NCBI GenBank assembly: GCA_905221605.1
Contig: CAJNDS010001060.1
Location: forward strand, 1 to 37,828
Length of the DNA stretch: 37,828 bases
Direction: 5' to 3'
From: Symbiodinium natans
Taxonomy: Eukaryota > Sar > Dinophyceae > Suessiales > Symbiodiniaceae
Each line of letters opens with the position of its first letter. Position 1 is the stretch's first letter. The translations under genes were made by a program, and so were the position numbers. Shown here in pieces: positions 34,322-37,828 of this stretch. The notes beneath the pieces are model-generated. The model ran no database searches. It saw nothing but the letters and a program-made list of their open reading frames with translations, and had not been told where the DNA came from.

Positions 34322-34718
34322 GAAAGTTCCTGTCTAAGGACATGTTAACTTTGTTGTCCTGCATGCTGGCTCAGAGTTGTGTGTGTGTAGTTGTAGGAAC
34401 TCCGTAGTTGTGCCTTGGAGGCTCGACGGGAGTGCTGTTTTAAGTGGGAAAGCCTTTTGAAGTGCTTGAGTTGTAGGGATGTGTGTCTGGAAGCTGTAGA
34501 AGTGACTGTGCACGTTTTTGCTTGCTTTAGGTGTAGTTGGGTAGGTCCCGAGAACTCCCACTGACGTTTGAGTTTGTTTTTGTGGCTGTGGAGAACACGT
34601 GGCAGAGCAGAGTTTTCACCTGTGTGTAAAGAGTTTCACTGACGAAGCCTCCGGCTTATGACTTTGGCTCAAGTCGTGAGAAAAAGAAGGTTCAGCGCGC
34701 TGCTGCTGTGTTTTCACA
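34322..34718 (+). repeat. 3' LTR of element 2, main part
   Basis: The first 13 bases are the right target copy of the nested insertion. From there to TTTTCACA the sequence follows the 5' LTR, with about eleven substitutions and three indels. It contains the SL-like motif at 34651-34673. Confidence 0.93.
34651..34673 (+). promoter_or_regulatory. Spliced-leader-like sequence in element 2 3' LTR
   Basis: It is identical to 20744-20766, ending TTTGGCTCAAG. It stayed unchanged although the two LTRs differ by several substitutions elsewhere. Confidence 0.6.
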
Positions 34719-34723
34719 GCTTC
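34719..34723 (+). repeat. 5-bp target-site duplication of element 2 (right)
   Basis: GCTTC is the partner of 20418-20422. Confidence 0.9.
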
Positions 34724-35003
34724 TGGTGGCGTGCAACGCAGGCTTGGGCAAGTCCGCCTCTTCCGCGGAGGGCGTGCAGCTCTACGCCCCGAACCAGGCC
34801 ATCTTGCTGCGCACCTTCTTGGCAACACGGGCGGGGCCAACAACGGCAAGGTAATCTGCAACTACGGCTTCCAGAACCTTTCTGACAAGAAGCTAAAGCA
34901 CAATGTGGAGCCCGCGGGGCTCGAGAAGCTGCAGCAGCTCTTTGACTCCGTGGCGCCAAAATGGTACCGGCGGACCGTGGGCAACCAGAAGCGCACACTG
35001 GGG
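34719..35003 (+). pseudogene. S74 (endosialidase chaperone)-like C-terminal fragment
   Basis: This is the continuation of the gene fragment split by element 2. One frame reads SSAEGVQLYAPNQAILLRTF. Another then reads VICNYGFQNLSDKKLKHNV and GLEKLQQLFDSVAPKWYRR, so a frameshift lies near 34810. SDKKLKHN followed by a helix fits the start of the intramolecular chaperone domain of endosialidases and phage tail spikes (family S74), where cleavage occurs before the SD-(K/R) segment. The domain is cut after about 45 residues, where minus-strand coding-like sequence begins. The S74 assignment is by motif only. Confidence 0.5.
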
Positions 35004-35006
35004 GCT

Positions 35007-35450
35007 TTATTGCAAATGAAATTTGAAAACGGGGCCCAGCTTGAAGTGATACCATTCGGCGATGCTCTTGTTCGCCGTGCGAGCGCGCTGCAGCGCGCCC
35101 AGCAGCAGGCCCTTGAGGTTCCGGTTCGCGTTCGCTCCAGGGTAGTCCACGTGGTTCTCCGTGGTCTTGTTGAACGTCACTGCGGCAGCTAAGAGCTTGG
35201 TAAATGCTCGCGCAACGTACTGGTGGACCCCTGCGGAGATGCTGGACAGCTGCATGTGCATGGTCGGAAAGGAAAAAACAAGAGGTCTACCGCTTGTGAT
35301 GATTCTTTGAAACGCCTTACGGATCGAAGAATCGAGGGTAACTTGCGAGGCGTAAAGCTTCACATTTTCAATGGTGTAGTCCTGGCTTCCGCTGACGTTG
35401 CGTGTGAAAATCTGTGTATAGACACGTCTGCGGGATGCCTTTTTGGTCAA
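35007..35450 (-). CDS. Structural-protein-like ORF fragment (147 aa)
   Basis: This open minus-strand frame has a convincing protein texture: YTIENVKLYASQVTLDSSIR, SGRPLVFSFPTMHMQLSSIS, then Ala-rich helices. The beta-rich, Ser/Thr/Gln-rich pattern and the S74-like neighbour suggest a virion-type structural protein, but I cannot name the family. Its N-terminal residues probably run into element 3's LTR, so the true gene is truncated. Its opposite orientation to the fragment ending at 35003 indicates rearrangement. Confidence 0.4.
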   Translation of the reverse strand: MTKKASRRRVYTQIFTRNVSGSQDYTIENVKLYASQVTLDSSIRKAFQRIITSGRPLVFSFPTMHMQLSSISAGVHQYVARAFTKLLAAAVTFNKTTENHVDYPGANANRNLKGLLLGALQRARTANKSIAEWYHFKLGPVFKFHLQ

Positions 35451-35736
35451 GGCGCATGTTTGACGTGCTTACTGTATGTCCGGGACGTACAGGTCTTCCC
35501 TGAACAGTCGAGCATGTTTTTCCTTGAGATTTTGTTTTGTAGGAGAAGTGAGCTTGCGTAGGTGGCGTCAACTGGGTTTTTCCAGTTTTACTTTTGACTC
35601 TTGGCTCAAGGTCAAGAGAGCTGAGAAAGCACTAAGAAGGCAGGACAACTGCACGTCGCTTTGTGTGACCGAGAAAGTGCTGTGCAAGTGCGAAGCTGTG
35701 TGTAAGTTGGGTTTGTGCTGTTTAGAAACTTTTACA
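35403..35736 (+). repeat. 5' LTR of element 3 (start uncertain)
   Basis: The right edge is secure: TTTTACA directly precedes a primer-binding site identical to elements 1 and 2. The left edge is a guess from TGTGAAAA at 35403, which would pair imperfectly with the TTTTACA end. A TG further right is possible. The stretch contains TTGGCTCAAG at 35601-35610 and otherwise no gene. Confidence 0.5.
35601..35610 (+). promoter_or_regulatory. Spliced-leader-like 3' end in element 3 LTR
   Basis: TTGGCTCAAG, the last ten bases of the dinoflagellate spliced leader, lies 126 bp upstream of the LTR end. The 11 bases before it (CTTTTGACTC) do not match the leader well. Confidence 0.5.
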
Positions 35737-35748
35737 TGGTAGCGGAGC
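35737..35748 (+). promoter_or_regulatory. Primer-binding site of element 3
   Basis: TGGTAGCGGAGC follows the LTR end directly, as in element 2. Confidence 0.9.
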
Positions 35749-35800
35749 GCTGCCGGAACGCCTTGGCCTAAAGGAAAGAGCCACGTGTTGTGCGTGAAGC

Positions 35801-37828
35801 ATGGCAAGTGGGCCAGCGTCGCCTGACAGACTTGAGCAAGGTCTTAGGGACGGTAGAAGTAGAGGCCAGGGTGTTGAGACTCCGGGGCAAAGCTCAGACC
35901 CATGGGGGGCGTACTTGCAACAGCAGCAGCAAGCCAGACAGCAAGCAGTGCAGCAGGCGCAACAGTACGTGGGCATGCAGGCACATGCGTGTCAGTTTCC
36001 GCCGGTTCCAGCTGGGGGAATTGACAGTGAGTTGTCCTCTCTGAGTGGGGGGATGGCAGGAAGACAAGCAGGCATGGGGGCTGTGAGCGCAGGTGCGTGC
36101 GGCACACAGTCGGCAGTTCCAGTGCATGGATGCTCGGGGCAAGGCATGGCTGGTCAGGACGTTTTGGTCCAGATGCAGCAGCTCATCAGCATGATGTCAC
36201 CACAGCAAGCTCAAGCGGCGCAAACGGCGCTACAGGAGCAACTTGGAATGCAGGCACGTGGAGTGCCTGGGCAGTTTGGACCGGTGCCAGTACCTGTAGG
36301 ACCTAGGCGAGAGCAGTTCATGCCACAAACGTCGGGTGTGCTTCCTGGAGCTGGTATGCAGGCTGGCATGACGCAAAGCTTTGAGTCACGAGATGTGTTT
36401 TCGCGATCTGAGAAATGGTTGGGTCAGCCTCCTGTGACCCATGCAGAGAAGTGGAGCACGCGTGAGCAAGAGGTTGCTGGGTTTGCAGACTACGTAGTGT
36501 CGCTTCAAAGTTGGGCAGCGTTGGCGAGCGTTGTGTTTGCAGAAGAGATAGGCATGTGTGTGCGTTGGCCAGATACGATTTGGCAACATTCGTTGAATGA
36601 AGAGCAGAAGACACGGTCGGTGAGGCTGTATGGCTTGTTGAAAGCAGCTTTCTTGGACCATGCTAGGGCAACCCTCATGATACAGGCGTTCAGCGAAGGT
36701 TTGCCACTTGATGGGTCTCTTGCAGATCCAGCCAGAAGTTTGGGGATTGTGAACTGTGGGTACGAGCTGCTTAGGCAGCTGGCTCAGCAGTTTTCGTTGC
36801 GCAGTAGAGCAGAGGCCTTGTCGATGCGGTCGGAACTGTTGCACAGGATATTCGCCTTGAGAAATTCAGAAATGAATGCAGCTACGATGGTCGGAGATGT
36901 GATCAGAAAGATCGACATAGAGGTGTCACGTTACGCCAAGCTGTTGGGCACGCTGCCAACAGCACTAGACAGGCAAGGGTTGAGCATCGGAGATGGAGAC
37001 ATGCTTGTGATTTTGCTGCGGAGTTTGCCAGAAGAAGCGAAGAAGTACGTTCTGCATCACTCGGGAGCAGAAACGTATCAGTCATGTCGGAGTGCAGCTC
37101 TTCGTTTTGAGCGTCAGCAGAGACTCTTCTTGGATCTGAACTTGTCACCAGGAAAGAAGCAACAAGTGTATGAGGTGTTTGATATGACAGCATGGGACGA
37201 TGACGGACAGTATGAGTGTGCGTGGCATGAGCATGACGGTGCATGGCATGATGTGTCAGTTTCTGCGGTAAGTGCTGAACGGTGTGGTCGTTGTGGTAGG
37301 AAGAATCACAAGACAGAAAACTGTAGCACAGACATGTCCAAGGTGAAGTGTTTTTCTTGTGGGGAACTAGGACACATCAGCGCGCATTGCAGTAAAGCCC
37401 ACGGCTCAGCCTCATCCTCTGGAAAGGGAAAAGGAAAGGAGAAGGGAAAGGAACGAGGAAAAGGCAAAGATGGAAAAGGAAAGGATAAAGGAAAAGGAAA
37501 GGCAAAGGGCAAAGAAAAGGGAGCAAAAGGTCCTGGAAAGGGCAAGAAAGGAAAGATGTTTGAATTAGTGGAATCTTTGCCGCCAGTGCCTGAGCATCCG
37601 CAGGTCGATGAGGGCTGGGGTGCGTTTGTGTGGGATGAGAGCTGGAGCAACAGTTGGGATGAGCAATGGACAGATGAGATCTGGAACGCCGCTGCTGCTG
37701 ACGAGAGCGTAGGAGAGAGTTTGCAGTTGAGTGCGGTGTTGCCTGTTGAACAGCCTGTTTGTCTGGAACCACTCGTGATCGCTGGACTGAGAGCAGAAGC
37801 GAGAGATGGGGAATGGTGGTTGCTGGAC
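35801..37828 (+). CDS. gag-pol: Copia Gag-Pol polyprotein, element 3 (first 676 aa, runs off window)
   Basis: The frame is open from ATG 35801 to the last base. Residues 20-180 are Gln/Met/Gly-rich. A helical Gag domain spans about 195-460. Two zinc knuckles follow, CGRCGRKNHKTENC (495-508) and CFSCGELGHISAHC (517-530); elements 1 and 2 have only one. A Lys/Gly-rich stretch follows to about 585, then an acidic Trp-rich linker. The last residues WWLLD match the start of the protease active site (WLIDSG in the other two elements), so D676 is probably its catalytic Asp. The ATG is chosen because it is the first in frame after the primer-binding site, 52 bp downstream. It is a different lineage from elements 1 and 2, as similarity is limited to motifs. 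Confidence 0.88.
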   Translation, partial: MASGPASPDRLEQGLRDGRSRGQGVETPGQSSDPWGAYLQQQQQARQQAVQQAQQYVGMQAHACQFPPVPAGGIDSELSSLSGGMAGRQAGMGAVSAGACGTQSAVPVHGCSGQGMAGQDVLVQMQQLISMMSPQQAQAAQTALQEQLGMQARGVPGQFGPVPVPVGPRREQFMPQTSGVLPGAGMQAGMTQSFESRDVFSRSEKWLGQPPVTHAEKWSTREQEVAGFADYVVSLQSWAALASVVFAEEIGMCVRWPDTIWQHSLNEEQKTRSVRLYGLLKAAFLDHARATLMIQAFSEGLPLDGSLADPARSLGIVNCGYELLRQLAQQFSLRSRAEALSMRSELLHRIFALRNSEMNAATMVGDVIRKIDIEVSRYAKLLGTLPTALDRQGLSIGDGDMLVILLRSLPEEAKKYVLHHSGAETYQSCRSAALRFERQQRLFLDLNLSPGKKQQVYEVFDMTAWDDDGQYECAWHEHDGAWHDVSVSAVSAERCGRCGRKNHKTENCSTDMSKVKCFSCGELGHISAHCSKAHGSASSSGKGKGKEKGKERGKGKDGKGKDKGKGKAKGKEKGAKGPGKGKKGKMFELVESLPPVPEHPQVDEGWGAFVWDESWSNSWDEQWTDEIWNAAAADESVGESLQLSAVLPVEQPVCLEPLVIAGLRAEARDGEWWLLD

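Larger units (their letters stand above)
20423..34718 (+). mobile_element. Complete Ty1/copia retrotransposon, element 2, with nested insertion
   Basis: Both ends are defined. It begins TGTGAAAG, ends TTTTCACA, and is flanked by GCTTC on each side. The order is 5' LTR (20423-20811), primer-binding site, polyprotein (20854-29340), purine tract (29447-29455) and 3' LTR. The 3' LTR is split: bases 29456-29471 are followed by units A and B, and the rest continues at 34335-34718. Without the nested insertion the element is about 9.4 kb. The LTRs differ by about eleven substitutions and three indels by eye, so integration is not very recent. The 5' LTR lacks the insertion, so units A and B came after integration. 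Confidence 0.93.

Overview
This window looks like repeat-rich nuclear DNA of a dinoflagellate, plausibly a Symbiodinium-like alga. The main clue is TGGCTCAAG or TTGGCTCAAG, the 3' end of the conserved dinoflagellate spliced leader (SL), which recurs in every repeat family here. Other clues are very large single-ORF Ty1/copia polyproteins with lysine/glycine-rich Gag tails, no visible cellular genes, and insertions nested in insertions. Species is not determined.

Layout. (1) 1-9912: a head-to-tail array, minus orientation, of four about 2.5-kb units, the first cut by the window edge. The same 13-bp sequence follows every unit. Each unit carries one minus-strand ORF of unknown function. (2) About 9913-19375: a minus-strand copia retrotransposon (element 1) with a 2,921-aa Gag-PR-IN-RT-RNaseH polyprotein. 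A 564-codon ORF lies inside it in the +1 frame. The array sits just beyond its polypurine tract. (3) About 19376-20422, continuing at 34719-35450: broken fragments of structural-protein-like genes in alternating orientation, one resembling an endosialidase-type chaperone (S74) domain. (4) 20423-34718: a plus-strand copia element (element 2) bounded by a 5-bp duplication, GCTTC. It has near-identical LTRs, a primer-binding site, a 2,828-aa polyprotein and a 463-codon ORF in the +1 frame. Its 3' LTR was later split by two head-to-tail non-LTR units, A (2.69 kb) and B (2.15 kb), with three copies of a 13-bp target. (5) About 35403 to the window end: the LTR, primer-binding site and open Gag ORF of a third copia element (element 3), cut just as its protease begins.

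How the parts fit. The three copia elements share one primer-binding site, TGGTAGCGGAGC, and an SL-like motif within their LTRs. Elements 1 and 2 also share a C-terminal domain after RNase H with methyltransferase-like motifs, and a long PR-IN spacer containing a second-frame ORF. Array units and units A/B share a head that begins with TGGCTCAAG and a tail with a hairpin and a GGCTA(C)GCGACGCAGC-like motif. I read them as one superfamily of non-autonomous, SL-headed retroposons that multiply in tandem at a single target. In both cases here that target lies just downstream of an LTR element's polypurine tract.

Limits. All homology is judged by eye from motifs. Boundaries of element 1 and element 3 are approximate, and no transcript or database evidence was available.
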